A stretch of 63,330 nt of DNA, taken from Bacillota bacterium (GTDB taxonomy: Bacteria > Bacillota > TC1). The stretch covers positions 1 to 63,330 of the forward strand of contig JAGXHY010000001.1 in assembly GCA_024635925.1 (NCBI GenBank), in the 5' to 3' direction. Position 1 is the first letter of the stretch; every line of letters starts with the position of its first letter. Below the pieces are notes generated by a model. It was not told the origin of the DNA. It saw only the letters and a program-made list of their open reading frames with translations, and did no database searches. The position numbers were made by a program, and so were the translations under genes. This document shows, piece after piece, positions 34,535-43,338 of the stretch.

Positions 34535-36245
34535 AGATTTTATAAAATATTATAAGCCTCATAAGAGGTTATTTTATCTTGATATGTTTGCCGCTTTAGG
34601 TGTGGCTTTTTTTGATTTACTATTCCCTTGGGCGACTAGATATTTTATTAATGATATTTTACCAACTGGTAATTATTCTTTTCTATTAATATTTGCTCTT
34701 GTATTTATGGTCTTATATGTTTTTCGTTTTGTTTTGGACTATATTGTAACTTACTATGGGCATGTATTAGGCGTTAGGATTGAGTATGATTTAAGAAAGA
34801 AGTTGTTTGCTCATATTCAAAGATTTTCATTCAGATTTTTTGATGAGACTAAGATAGGGCAGTTAATGTCTAGGATAGTTAATGATTTGAATGTAATTAC
34901 TGAGTTAGCACATCATGGACCAGAGGATGTTTTTATTTCTATTATTATGTTGATTGGTTCATTTTTAATTTTACTTACAATTAATGTCCCTCTAACTTTA
35001 ATATCATTTGCTTTAATTCCTTTTATGATTTATTTTACTATTAAGATTAATCTGTCAATGCGTACAAACTTCAGAGATACACGCAGGGTTATTGGTGAGG
35101 TTAATACTAGTGTAGAGGAGAGTTTATTAGGCATTAGGGTTGTGCAGTCTTTTGCTAATGAAGAATATGAGCAGGATAAATTTGATGTTGGTAACCAGCA
35201 GTTTAAGGATTTAAGGACTCATGCCTTTAAGTTAATGGGCGTTTTTAGTGGTGGGATTTTATGGTTTGCTAGTATGTTAACTTTAATAAGTCTTGTTGGT
35301 GGAGGATATTTTGTCTTTAATGGTTCTATTGATGTAGGAGACTTAGTTGCATATCTGCTTTATATGGGTATTATGGTACAGCCTATTAAAAAAGTGGCTA
35401 CCTTTGCTGAATTATATCAAAGAGGAATGGCAGGATATCAGCGTTTTTATGAGTTGATTAAGTTAATACCAGAGATTGAGGATAAAAAGGATGCGGTAAT
35501 ACTTAGTGATGTTAAAGGTGATGTTCGTTTTGAGAATGTTTCTTTTAGGTATAGTGAAGAAGGTAATTTTGTTTTAAAGAATTTAAATCTTCATGTTTCT
35601 CCTGGTGAAACTGTTGCTATTGTTGGTCCTTCTGGGGTAGGTAAGACTACTTTGTGCAATTTAATACCTAGGTTTTATGATATTAAATCAGGAAAGATTT
35701 ATATTGATGATATTTCTATTAATGATGTGACACTTTTGTCCTTACGGGCAAATGTTGGTATTGTGGCTCAGGATGTATTTTTATTTTCTGGAACTATTGC
35801 GGAAAATATAGCCTATGGGAAGATTGCGGATTACTCTATGGATGAAGTTATTGCTGCTGCTAAATCGGCTTATATTCATGATTTTATTCTTTCTTTAGAA
35901 GACGGTTATAACACTTATGTGGGTGAAAGAGGTATTAAGTTATCTGGTGGTCAAAAGCAAAGGATTGCTATTGCTAGAATTTTCTTAAAGAATCCTCCTG
36001 TTTTGATTTTTGATGAAGCAACATCTGCTCTTGATACTAAGAGTGAGAAGATTGTTCAAAAATCAATGGAAATATTATGTAAGGGTAGGACTACTTTTAT
36101 AATTGCTCATAGGTTATCTACTGTTAGAGGTGCAGGAAGGATCTTGGTCTTGACTGATGATGGTATAGTGGAAAGTGGTACTCATGAGGAGTTAATGGCT
36201 CTTGATGGTACGTATACTGGGCTATATCAAGCCTTTACAGAGTAA
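34527..36245 (+). CDS. ABC exporter (fused permease and ATPase)
   Basis: A 572-residue half-transporter: six membrane helices (about 1-310), then an ATPase with Walker A GPSGVGKT, signature LSGGQKQRIAIARI, Walker B VLIFDEATSALD and IIAHRLSTV. Such proteins act as homodimers or heterodimers to export lipids, peptides or drugs. Starts at ATG 34527 behind GAGGAAGGAAG, overlapping rimI by 8 bases. Alone in its class in this window, so probably a homodimer. Confidence 0.92.
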   Translation: MIRDFIKYYKPHKRLFYLDMFAALGVAFFDLLFPWATRYFINDILPTGNYSFLLIFALVFMVLYVFRFVLDYIVTYYGHVLGVRIEYDLRKKLFAHIQRFSFRFFDETKIGQLMSRIVNDLNVITELAHHGPEDVFISIIMLIGSFLILLTINVPLTLISFALIPFMIYFTIKINLSMRTNFRDTRRVIGEVNTSVEESLLGIRVVQSFANEEYEQDKFDVGNQQFKDLRTHAFKLMGVFSGGILWFASMLTLISLVGGGYFVFNGSIDVGDLVAYLLYMGIMVQPIKKVATFAELYQRGMAGYQRFYELIKLIPEIEDKKDAVILSDVKGDVRFENVSFRYSEEGNFVLKNLNLHVSPGETVAIVGPSGVGKTTLCNLIPRFYDIKSGKIYIDDISINDVTLLSLRANVGIVAQDVFLFSGTIAENIAYGKIADYSMDEVIAAAKSAYIHDFILSLEDGYNTYVGERGIKLSGGQKQRIAIARIFLKNPPVLIFDEATSALDTKSEKIVQKSMEILCKGRTTFIIAHRLSTVRGAGRILVLTDDGIVESGTHEELMALDGTYTGLYQAFTE

Positions 36246-36270
36246 TAGTGATGTAAAAAATGTAATATAG

Positions 36271-36300
36271 AAAAGGAGCTATTTTAAAATAGCTCCTTTT
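36271..36300. terminator. Bidirectional terminator: perfect 30-bp palindrome
   Basis: Self-complementary sequence with A and T runs at the ends, lying between the convergent ABC exporter (+) and phosphofructokinase (-) genes. Confidence 0.85.
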
Positions 36301-36320
36301 TGTATATAATATTTATTTTT

Positions 36321-37529
36321 TTAGATTTTATTAACCATTGGTGCATTTAATGATACTATTTTTTTAAAGTCTGTTCCAATTAATGGTTCTGCATACTTTA
36401 TGAATGCATTGGTTATGTGGTTTCCTTCTTGGTTAATGAATTCATCAGGCATATGTTTTGTTTTAGCTGCAATATTTTCTAGCTGAGTTAGGGTATAGTG
36501 AATTTCGTATTCTCCTACTCTATCTAAGATTACTGACCCACTTTGATATTCTTCCATCAATGCAAATTGGACTGCGGCCATCCCTGCTAGTCTAGCTTCA
36601 TTTTGGTCAGTATCTGAAATGCTACCTGGGAAGCTTCTTTGGAGATAGCCAAAAGTGTCGGCTCTGACTCTTTTGATATTTAAGTTTTCTTTAATGATTT
36701 TTGTAAGCATATCTCCAAGCTCACCACCTGCTAGTTCTATATTACCGTGTGAGTCTCTACTTACGTTAGTTTTTAGTTTAGCAGCTATTGGTGCTCCATC
36801 TTCATCTATTATTCCTTCTGAAACGGCTATAACACATCTTCCTAGTTTATTGTAAACTGATTTTACATCTTGAAGAAAGTTATCTATGTTAAAGGATCTT
36901 TCTGGTAAATAGATTAGATGTGGTCCATCTTCTTCCTTTCTTCGTCCAAGTGCTGAGGCTGCTGTAAGGAAGCCAGCATGTCTGCCCATTACTATACCTA
37001 TGTATATTCCATCTAGTGCTTTAGTTTCTAAATTAACTCCCATAAAAGCTTGAGCAACAAATCTTGCAGCTGACCCAAATCCAGGGGTATGGTCGTTTAT
37101 TACTAAGTCATTGTCTATGGTTTTTGGTATGTGAAAGGCTTTAAATTCGTAGTCTTCCTTTTGCGCATACTCGTTTACTAGTCTTACTGTATCTGAGGAG
37201 TCATTTCCTCCAATGTAGAAGAAGTATCTAATGTTATATTTTTTGAAGACTTGAAATATTTTTTCGCAATATTCTTGGTCTGGTTTATCTCTAGTTGATA
37301 GTAGTGCTGCACAGGGTGTTTGGGCTACTTCTTCTAGGTGTTCTTGGGTAGCATTGGTTAGGTCAAGGAAATTTTCTTCTATTATTCCTCTTACTCCGTG
37401 TAGTGCTCCATATATTGCAGTTATTTCTTTGTGTTTCTTCATTTCGATAACTGCTCCTGCTAGTGATTGGTTAATTACTGCAGTTGGTCCGCCACCTTGG
37501 GCGATTATTGCGTTTCCTTTGATGTTCAT
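36321..37529 (-). CDS. pfp: Pyrophosphate-type 6-phosphofructokinase
   Basis: A 402-residue phosphofructokinase: GGGPTAVIN (12-20), IGGNDS (106-111) where ATP enzymes have GGDGS, and PKTIDND (135-141) with the lysine typical of PPi use, then MGRHAGFLT. The Asp in GGND and the Lys in PKTIDND point to pyrophosphate as phosphoryl donor, though some members prefer ATP. AAAGGAGG fixes the ATG at 37529; an ATG nine codons earlier lies before it. Confidence 0.88.
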   Translation of the reverse strand: MNIKGNAIIAQGGGPTAVINQSLAGAVIEMKKHKEITAIYGALHGVRGIIEENFLDLTNATQEHLEEVAQTPCAALLSTRDKPDQEYCEKIFQVFKKYNIRYFFYIGGNDSSDTVRLVNEYAQKEDYEFKAFHIPKTIDNDLVINDHTPGFGSAARFVAQAFMGVNLETKALDGIYIGIVMGRHAGFLTAASALGRRKEEDGPHLIYLPERSFNIDNFLQDVKSVYNKLGRCVIAVSEGIIDEDGAPIAAKLKTNVSRDSHGNIELAGGELGDMLTKIIKENLNIKRVRADTFGYLQRSFPGSISDTDQNEARLAGMAAVQFALMEEYQSGSVILDRVGEYEIHYTLTQLENIAAKTKHMPDEFINQEGNHITNAFIKYAEPLIGTDFKKIVSLNAPMVNKI

Positions 37530-37617
37530 AGGTCCTCCTTTATGGTTATTATTCATATATGATTATATCAAATTTGGTATTGATAAAATAGTGTTAGAGT
37601 ATGAGGTTTATTTATGT

Positions 37618-37623
37618 TATAAT
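37618..37623 (+). promoter_or_regulatory. -10 box of the tRNA-Leu gene
   Basis: A perfect TATAAT 12 bases before the tRNA; the -35 region is weak. Confidence 0.5.
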
Positions 37624-37634
37624 TAGTAAGCTAT

Positions 37635-37718
37635 GCGAGGGTGGCGGAATGGCAGACGCGCACGCTTGAGGGGCGTGTGAGTAACATCGTGTGGGTTCAA
37701 GTCCCATTCCTCGCACCA
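37635..37718 (+). tRNA. tRNA-Leu (anticodon GAG)
   Basis: Folds as a class II tRNA. The acceptor arms GCGAGGG and TCCTCGC pair, the anticodon stem is CACGC/GCGTG around the loop TTGAGGG with anticodon GAG, a long variable arm follows, and the T arm is GGGTTCAAGTCCC. It reads leucine codons CUC and CUU. The 3' CCA is encoded (37716-37718). Confidence 0.95.
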
Positions 37719-37743
37719 GTAGGAGCCTTATTATTAGGGTATT

Positions 37744-37780
37744 AAAAAGTGATCTCAATATTATATTGAGATCACTTTTT
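37744..37780. terminator. Bidirectional terminator after tRNA-Leu
   Basis: Seventeen-base perfect arms (AAAAAGTGATCTCAATA and its complement) around a TTA loop. It lies between the tRNA (+) and the channel gene (-). Confidence 0.85.
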
Positions 37781-37791
37781 AAAGTTTAGTT

Positions 37792-38703
37792 TTAAAGAGG
37801 TTGATTTTCTTTAAACACAACACTAGCAGACTTTCTATTTAAAATAAATTCTTTTTGATTAATATATTCTTCTTTTGTAATAATTTCTTGATCAAATAAA
37901 TCACTTAAAATTAACAAATCATTTTGGATTCTTTCCATCCTAGTCCTTTCAATTCTTTGCTCTTTTGTATTCTCCACAAAACCTGCAGAAATTATACCTG
38001 TTGGAATAGCTATAAAACCAACACCTAACAAGGAAACTACTCCACTTAAAATTTTTCCTATTGTTGTCATAGGTTGAATTTCATTAAAACCGGCTGAAGT
38101 TATTGTGTCTAAAGTCCACCAAAATCCTGAAAATGCATTTTCAAATATATCAGGTTGGACAGAATTTTCAAGGTTAAACATCATAACTGAAGATATTATC
38201 ATTAATAAAAATATTGCTATAGATACAGATATTAACTGATCAGCCTTATTTTTGATTACGCTCATGATGTTAGAAAAAGCACTTGTATACCTATTAAATT
38301 TAAATAACCTAACTAATCTAAATAGTCTGAATATTCTTAAGGTACGTAAATCAATCGGTATAATAAAAGGTATGAAAAATGGTAATATTGAAAGTAAATC
38401 TACAATTGCCATAAAAGAAAAGATATATTTTAGTCGAGACCAAAGTTTGTTTTTATTAGGATATATTAAATCTGAAGTCCAAACCCGCAATAGGTACTCT
38501 ATTGTAAATATTGTTATTGATATAACTTCAATTACATCAAAAATAGATTCAATACTTTTTGGAATATTGAAGGTATCTATTATAACTAATATTATATTTA
38601 AGAAAATAAGAAATATGATTAAACTATCAAAAATATTAATTTTTAAAACATCTGGATCATCATCTTGGATAAGATTGTATATTCTTAATTTAAACTTTCT
38701 CAT
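37792..38703 (-). CDS. Voltage-sensor ion channel with atypical pore filter
   Basis: A 303-residue six-helix channel. S4 has basic residues at every third position (Arg120, 123, 126, 129, 132, Lys135, Arg138). The pore helix FWWTLDT is typical of voltage-gated potassium channels, but the filter reads TSAGFNE (202-208) in place of TVGYGD. A short cytoplasmic helical tail follows S6. Selectivity therefore cannot be assumed to be potassium. It follows the PRC-barrel gene on the minus strand with a 39-base gap. Confidence 0.85.
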   Translation of the reverse strand: MRKFKLRIYNLIQDDDPDVLKINIFDSLIIFLIFLNIILVIIDTFNIPKSIESIFDVIEVISITIFTIEYLLRVWTSDLIYPNKNKLWSRLKYIFSFMAIVDLLSILPFFIPFIIPIDLRTLRIFRLFRLVRLFKFNRYTSAFSNIMSVIKNKADQLISVSIAIFLLMIISSVMMFNLENSVQPDIFENAFSGFWWTLDTITSAGFNEIQPMTTIGKILSGVVSLLGVGFIAIPTGIISAGFVENTKEQRIERTRMERIQNDLLILSDLFDQEIITKEEYINQKEFILNRKSASVVFKENQPL

Positions 38704-38742
38704 CTAATACTCCTCATTATTAATTATTCTAAATGTGTATAT

Positions 38743-39468
38743 CTATCGATTGTAATGTCTATCAAGTGTCTTCTCATAATCTTGGTCTATCAATGTATCA
38801 TCAGTGTATTCTGGAGATGACTTAATGGTTTCCTGCATAAGATTAACGAATACTTCCCTCTTTTCCCAACTGATACTCTCAATCCTATCTGGAGATATTA
38901 AAACCTTTTTACCAGGCCACCAGTTTCGTGTATCGATAATTAGGTAACGAATTGCCCATACTTCATCGTCGATGATATAGTCAACTATATGCCCTATATC
39001 CCCGTCTATAGCCTGGATAGCATAACCTTTTACATCATATGTACTGCGTAAATGGGAATCCCAAGTCTTTTCGCTTTGGGTTGATTCAATCAAATTTTTA
39101 GAGTCAGTCATAATATAGGGATAAGCTCCCCACATATATGCTCCTCCCCAATATAGCGGATATCCATAATATTTATAATATGAATCCTCGAATTGACGTG
39201 AGACAGGCTTGTCATTATCTAAGGGAGGGCTATTTTCAATTTGTTTTTTAGTTAAATTAACGGAGATGTTTTTTTCTTCTTGATTCACAGAAATAAGGGC
39301 ATGGGGGGAAATCATTACCTGCTGACCTGTTAGCCAACCTCCAGTTTCGGCTATGAGGTAGCGAATAGTCCAATAGTTATCGTCAAAATAGAATTCTTTA
39401 ACATTTCCTATTTCTCCATCTAAACTGCTCAATTTGTAACCTTCTAGTGATTTAATTTTGATTAACAT
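38743..39468 (-). CDS. Two-domain PRC-barrel protein
   Basis: A 241-residue protein with two PRC-barrel domains: residues 1-75 (GEIGNVKEFYFDDNYWTIRYLI) and about 145-220 (GDIGHIVDYIIDDEVWAIRYLI), the second a clear repeat of the first, joined by a Tyr/Trp-rich linker. PRC barrels bind RNA or proteins and occur in photosynthetic reaction centre H subunits and RimM; the role here is unknown. AAAGGAG fixes the ATG at 39468. Upstream, 39469-39670 shows no gene. Confidence 0.8.
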   Translation of the reverse strand: MLIKIKSLEGYKLSSLDGEIGNVKEFYFDDNYWTIRYLIAETGGWLTGQQVMISPHALISVNQEEKNISVNLTKKQIENSPPLDNDKPVSRQFEDSYYKYYGYPLYWGGAYMWGAYPYIMTDSKNLIESTQSEKTWDSHLRSTYDVKGYAIQAIDGDIGHIVDYIIDDEVWAIRYLIIDTRNWWPGKKVLISPDRIESISWEKREVFVNLMQETIKSSPEYTDDTLIDQDYEKTLDRHYNR

Positions 39469-39683
39469 AATAGATCTCCTTTCTTTATACCTGTTTAAAT
39501 ATAAAGATATTTTCTTCATTTTACCATACTTTTTTAATTTAGGATAAACTACTTTTTTTGAGGGGTAGATAAAAACTAATAAAATTAATTTAGAAAATAC
39601 ATTATTTAAATTATAGTTTTAATTTTTTTAAATTTGTTACAAGGATAGTAAAAATCTTCTCTTTTTTATGTTATAATTAAGTT

Positions 39684-39960
39684 AGGAAGTAGAAGATTAG
39701 ATATTATTTCCTATAGTTATCTGAAATTCAGCTCCCTTTATTTTGAATCTACATTTTTTTAACGGGAGTTCAATATTTTGATTTAGATATTAAACCTATT
39801 ATAAGTCCCTTGGGGCAGAGGAAAGTTGAGATTTCATTGAGGACACCCACCTATTCAAACGGATAGGTTACAAAATAAAGGGAACTAAATTTCAGAAAAT
39901 TTAATAAGCTAGAGAGCTAGACTAGCAAATAAAGAAAAGTCCTTATTGTAAGGACTTTTT
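39684..39960 (+). ncRNA. ssrS: 6S RNA
   Basis: Between the PRC-barrel gene and copB lies a 585-base gene-free stretch. Its core (39721-39895) closes with CTGAAATT and CCCTTTATTTTG (39721-39728, 39734-39745) paired to CAAAATAAAGGG and AATTTCAG (39871-39882, 39888-39895). The 3' part ACACCCACCTATTC...GGATAGGTTAC parallels the E. coli 6S signature ACACNNCACC...GGTTAC with its small hairpin. TATAAT at 39672-39677 and a terminator (39935-39958) frame it. 6S RNA mimics an open promoter and binds housekeeping RNA polymerase. The exact ends are estimates. Confidence 0.75.
39935..39960 (+). terminator. Terminator of the 6S RNA gene
   Basis: Stem AAAAGTCCTTA / TAAGGACTTTT around TTG, followed by T residues. 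Confidence 0.85.
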
Positions 39961-40053
39961 TATTACCTAATTAATTAATACTCAGCTATATAATTTAATG
40001 TTATAATAAAAAGAAAAACAGGTTAAATGAAAAGTAGTTAAGGAGGTATAAAT

Positions 40054-42057
40054 ATGAAACACGAAACAGAAAATAATAAACATGAAGAACATGGAGAACA
40101 TGATGAACATCATGATCATCACAAAATGATGGTGGAAGATTTTAAAAAAAGATTTATATTTTCCTTGATTCTCATGGTGCCTATCTTGGTACTTTCACCT
40201 ATGATACAGATGTTTATTGGTATTAATCTGAGATTTAGTGGAGACTCATATTTACTTTTTGCACTTTCCACAATTCTATATTTCTACGGTGGTAAACCTT
40301 TCTTAAAAGGAGCAATTGGTGAATTAAAGAAAAAATCCCCTGCAATGATGACACTTATTGCTATGGCCATATCGGTAGCATATATATATAGTTCATTAAC
40401 TGTTTTTGTATTGAAAGGTAACGACTTCTTCTGGGAACTTGCAACCTTAATTGTTATTATGTTACTCGGACATTGGATTGAAATGAGATCAGTTATGGGC
40501 GCATCAAAGGCACTTGATGAATTAGTTAAACTAATGCCAGAAATTGCTCATAAAATAACAGAAAATGGTGACACAGAAGATGTACCTGTAAAAAATCTCG
40601 AAACAGACGATAAAGTCTTAATTAAACCAGGTGAAAAAATACCTATTGACGGAACTGTTTTTGAAGGAAATTCATCAGTTAACGAGTCCATGATAACTGG
40701 GGAATCAGTTCCAGTGGACAAGGGAGAAAATGATGGAATAATCGGCGGGTCAATCAACGGAGAAGGTATTTTAAAATTCAAAGTAACTAAAGTTGGTGAT
40801 GAAACATTTCTTTCTCAGGTTATTAAACTAGTACGTGACGCCCAAGCTTCAAAGTCTAATACACAAAGACTGGCAGATAGAGCTGCTAAATGGCTTTTCT
40901 ATATTGCTTCAATTTCAGGTTTGTTGACCTTTACTGTCTGGACTATTTTAGGCAAAGGTCTTGATTTTTCCATAGAAAGAGCAGTTACGGTAATAATTAT
41001 ATCCTGTCCACATGCTCTAGGACTTGCCATTCCTCTAGTTACTGCAGTTTCTACTAGTATAGGTGCTAAAAAAGGACTTTTAATCAGAAATAGAACAGCA
41101 TTTGAAAATGCGAGAAAAATAAATACTATTGTATTTGATAAAACCGGAACATTAACTAAAGGAGAATTTGGAATCACAGACATTCAAGAAGTTTCAGTCT
41201 CAAAAGAAGAGTTATTGAAATTAGCTTATTCAGTAGAATTGAACTCTGAACACCCTATTGCTAAAGGAATTGTTAATGAAGGAAATAAGAAAAACCTAAA
41301 AAGTTTAGAAGTAAAAGACTATCAAAATATAACAGGTAAAGGACTTAAAGCAATAGTCGATGATAAAAACATTATGGTAGTTAGCCCTGGTTATATGGAA
41401 TCTGAAAAAATAGAATTTGACGAAACTGATTATGAGAAACTTTCTCAGCAAGGAAAAACCGTTGTATTTGTACTCCAAGATAGTAAATTATTGGGTTATA
41501 TAGCTCTTTCTGATATTGTCAGAGAGGAAGCAAAAGAAGCAATCAAAACTTTAAAAGAAATGAATGTAGCATCCATAATGCTAACAGGTGACAATAAACG
41601 GGTTGCAGCATATATAGGTGAAAAAGTTGGTATGGACAAAGTTATTGCCGAGATTCTTCCAGCTGAGAAAGCAAAAAAGATTTCTGAATTACAGGCAGAA
41701 GGTAGATTCGTTGGTATGACAGGTGATGGTATTAACGATGCTCCATCATTGGCAGCGGCTGATTTGGGGATTGCAATTGGTGCAGGAACGGATGTAGCTA
41801 TTGAAACTGCTGATGTCATATTGGTCAGAAGTAACCCAAATGATGTAGTTAATATTCTAAAACTATCTAAAGCAACTTATAGAAAGATGATTCAAAACCT
41901 AGCTTGGGCTACTGGCTATAATGTTATTGCCTTACCTCTTGCAGCAGGTGTATTATATAATCAAGGTATAGTTATTAGTCCTGCTTTAGGTGCTGTATTA
42001 ATGTCTTTAAGTACAATTATTGTAGCAATTAATGCAAGATTGATTAAAATTGTTTAG
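40054..42057 (+). CDS. copB: CPH-type copper P1B-ATPase (CopB-like)
   Basis: A 667-residue P1B-type ATPase. A His-rich N-terminus (HEEHGEHDEHHDHH) replaces the usual CxxC metal domain. TGES (215-218), the membrane metal motif CPH (318-320), phosphorylation motif DKTGTLTKG with Asp362, and GDGINDAPS follow. CPH marks the P1B-3 group that exports copper (Cu+ or Cu2+). AAGGAGG precedes the ATG. No CopY/CsoR-type regulator is next to it. Confidence 0.9.
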   Translation: MKHETENNKHEEHGEHDEHHDHHKMMVEDFKKRFIFSLILMVPILVLSPMIQMFIGINLRFSGDSYLLFALSTILYFYGGKPFLKGAIGELKKKSPAMMTLIAMAISVAYIYSSLTVFVLKGNDFFWELATLIVIMLLGHWIEMRSVMGASKALDELVKLMPEIAHKITENGDTEDVPVKNLETDDKVLIKPGEKIPIDGTVFEGNSSVNESMITGESVPVDKGENDGIIGGSINGEGILKFKVTKVGDETFLSQVIKLVRDAQASKSNTQRLADRAAKWLFYIASISGLLTFTVWTILGKGLDFSIERAVTVIIISCPHALGLAIPLVTAVSTSIGAKKGLLIRNRTAFENARKINTIVFDKTGTLTKGEFGITDIQEVSVSKEELLKLAYSVELNSEHPIAKGIVNEGNKKNLKSLEVKDYQNITGKGLKAIVDDKNIMVVSPGYMESEKIEFDETDYEKLSQQGKTVVFVLQDSKLLGYIALSDIVREEAKEAIKTLKEMNVASIMLTGDNKRVAAYIGEKVGMDKVIAEILPAEKAKKISELQAEGRFVGMTGDGINDAPSLAAADLGIAIGAGTDVAIETADVILVRSNPNDVVNILKLSKATYRKMIQNLAWATGYNVIALPLAAGVLYNQGIVISPALGAVLMSLSTIIVAINARLIKIV

Positions 42058-42072
42058 AAAGAGGTCAATAAT

Positions 42073-42618
42073 ATATTTACAGATGTAGACTTAAAAATAA
42101 AGAAGAAAAATAAAATATATTTTTCCAAAGACAGTACCTGCTTACAAGAATTAAAAAAACTTATAGGAGAGCAAAATCATAGAACACTTGTTATGTGGGC
42201 ATTAGACTGTGCCAAAGTTACTTTAGAACAATTTGAAGAAAAGTATCCGGAGGAACTAAGACCAAGAACTTGCATAGAATTGTGTGAAATCTGGGCTACT
42301 GGTAAAATTAAAATGCCATTAGCCAAGAAAGCAATTATAGATGCACATGCAGTAGCAAAAACAATTATGGATGATGAATATTCTGCTATTTGCCATGGTA
42401 TTGGTCAGGCAGGTTCAACAGTCCACGTTGGAACACATGCCCTTGGTTTACCAATCTATGAATTAAGTGCAATAGTGATGAGGTATGGTCAAGATAACTA
42501 TAGAGAACCAGTAATTAGAAAAATAAAATATTACTATGAGAACTTAATTTATTGGCAAGAAAATACAGATGAAATGAACTTGAAATGGGCGGATTTTTTA
42601 TTAAAAGAAAAAAAATAA
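42073..42618 (+). CDS. Imm5-like putative immunity protein (non-canonical start)
   Basis: The protein matches putative immunity proteins of the Imm5-like kind: HRTLVMWALDCAKVTLEQFEEKYPEELRPR, then an Ala/His-rich helical part (DAHAVAK, GSTVHVGTHALGLP). The first in-frame ATG (42193) falls inside the conserved start RTLVMWALDCA, so about 40 residues upstream should be coding. No ATG, GTG or TTG occurs in frame between the copB stop and 42193; the best fit is ATA at 42073 behind AGAGGTC. The frame is open throughout. It follows copB at 15 bases. Confidence 0.6.
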   Translation: MFTDVDLKIKKKNKIYFSKDSTCLQELKKLIGEQNHRTLVMWALDCAKVTLEQFEEKYPEELRPRTCIELCEIWATGKIKMPLAKKAIIDAHAVAKTIMDDEYSAICHGIGQAGSTVHVGTHALGLPIYELSAIVMRYGQDNYREPVIRKIKYYYENLIYWQENTDEMNLKWADFLLKEKK

Positions 42619-42640
42619 TATAGAAAGGAAAGGGATAATT

Positions 42641-43246
42641 ATGAACAATAATATTTATGATTTAATAAAAAGCAGAAGATCATACAGGAAATTGAAAAAA
42701 AGTGAAACATTTGACAGTAATACAATGGAAGAAATACTAAGAACTGCTAGGTATGTGCCATCAGCCTTTAATATGCAAAGCTATAGAATAGTAGTGCTTG
42801 AAGGAAAAAGCAACAACGATTTATGGGATATTGTAGAAGAAATGTTATTATCAAAAATAGGTGAAGAAAAATTTTTGGCCACAAAACAAGCAGAAAAAAT
42901 AGCTGGTTTTAAAGGTGGTAACGGAACATTACTATTTTTCGAAGATGAAAAAGTTGTTGAAAAAAATGCAAATAAGAAAAAATCATATAAAGACAAGTTC
43001 TCAAGATGGTCAGAACAAGGAAGTGGAATAATCCAATATGCTGTATGGTTAATGCTTGCTGATAAGCAAATGAATGCCTCACTACAACACTATAACCCGA
43101 TGATAGATAAAAGGGTTAAAGAAAGATTTAATATTGAAGAAGACTGGAGACTGATATCACAAATGCCATATGGTATTGGAACAGATAATATAAAAGAAAG
43201 AGAATTAGTGCCATTTGAAAAAATAGTTAGATTTATAAATAAATAA
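42641..43246 (+). CDS. Nitroreductase-family protein
   Basis: A 201-residue FMN-dependent nitroreductase fold: SRRSYRKLK at the start for FMN phosphate binding, RYVPSAFNMQSYRIVVL, and the C-terminal MPYGIG. It would reduce nitro or quinone compounds with NAD(P)H; the natural substrate is unknown. It begins 22 bases after the Imm5-like gene behind GAAAGGAAAGGG and has its own terminator. Confidence 0.88.
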   Translation: MNNNIYDLIKSRRSYRKLKKSETFDSNTMEEILRTARYVPSAFNMQSYRIVVLEGKSNNDLWDIVEEMLLSKIGEEKFLATKQAEKIAGFKGGNGTLLFFEDEKVVEKNANKKKSYKDKFSRWSEQGSGIIQYAVWLMLADKQMNASLQHYNPMIDKRVKERFNIEEDWRLISQMPYGIGTDNIKERELVPFEKIVRFINK

Positions 43247-43258
43247 CACTTAATTTAC

Positions 43259-43297
43259 AAAGAAACAGTTTGAAAACATTTACAAACTGTTTCTTTT
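43259..43297 (+). terminator. Terminator after the nitroreductase gene
   Basis: Stem AAAGAAACAGTTTG / CAAACTGTTTCTTT with a ten-base loop, then T residues. Confidence 0.85.
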
Positions 43298-43338
43298 ATA
43301 GTAATATGTAAAAAATAGTAATTTAGAAAAGGAACAAA

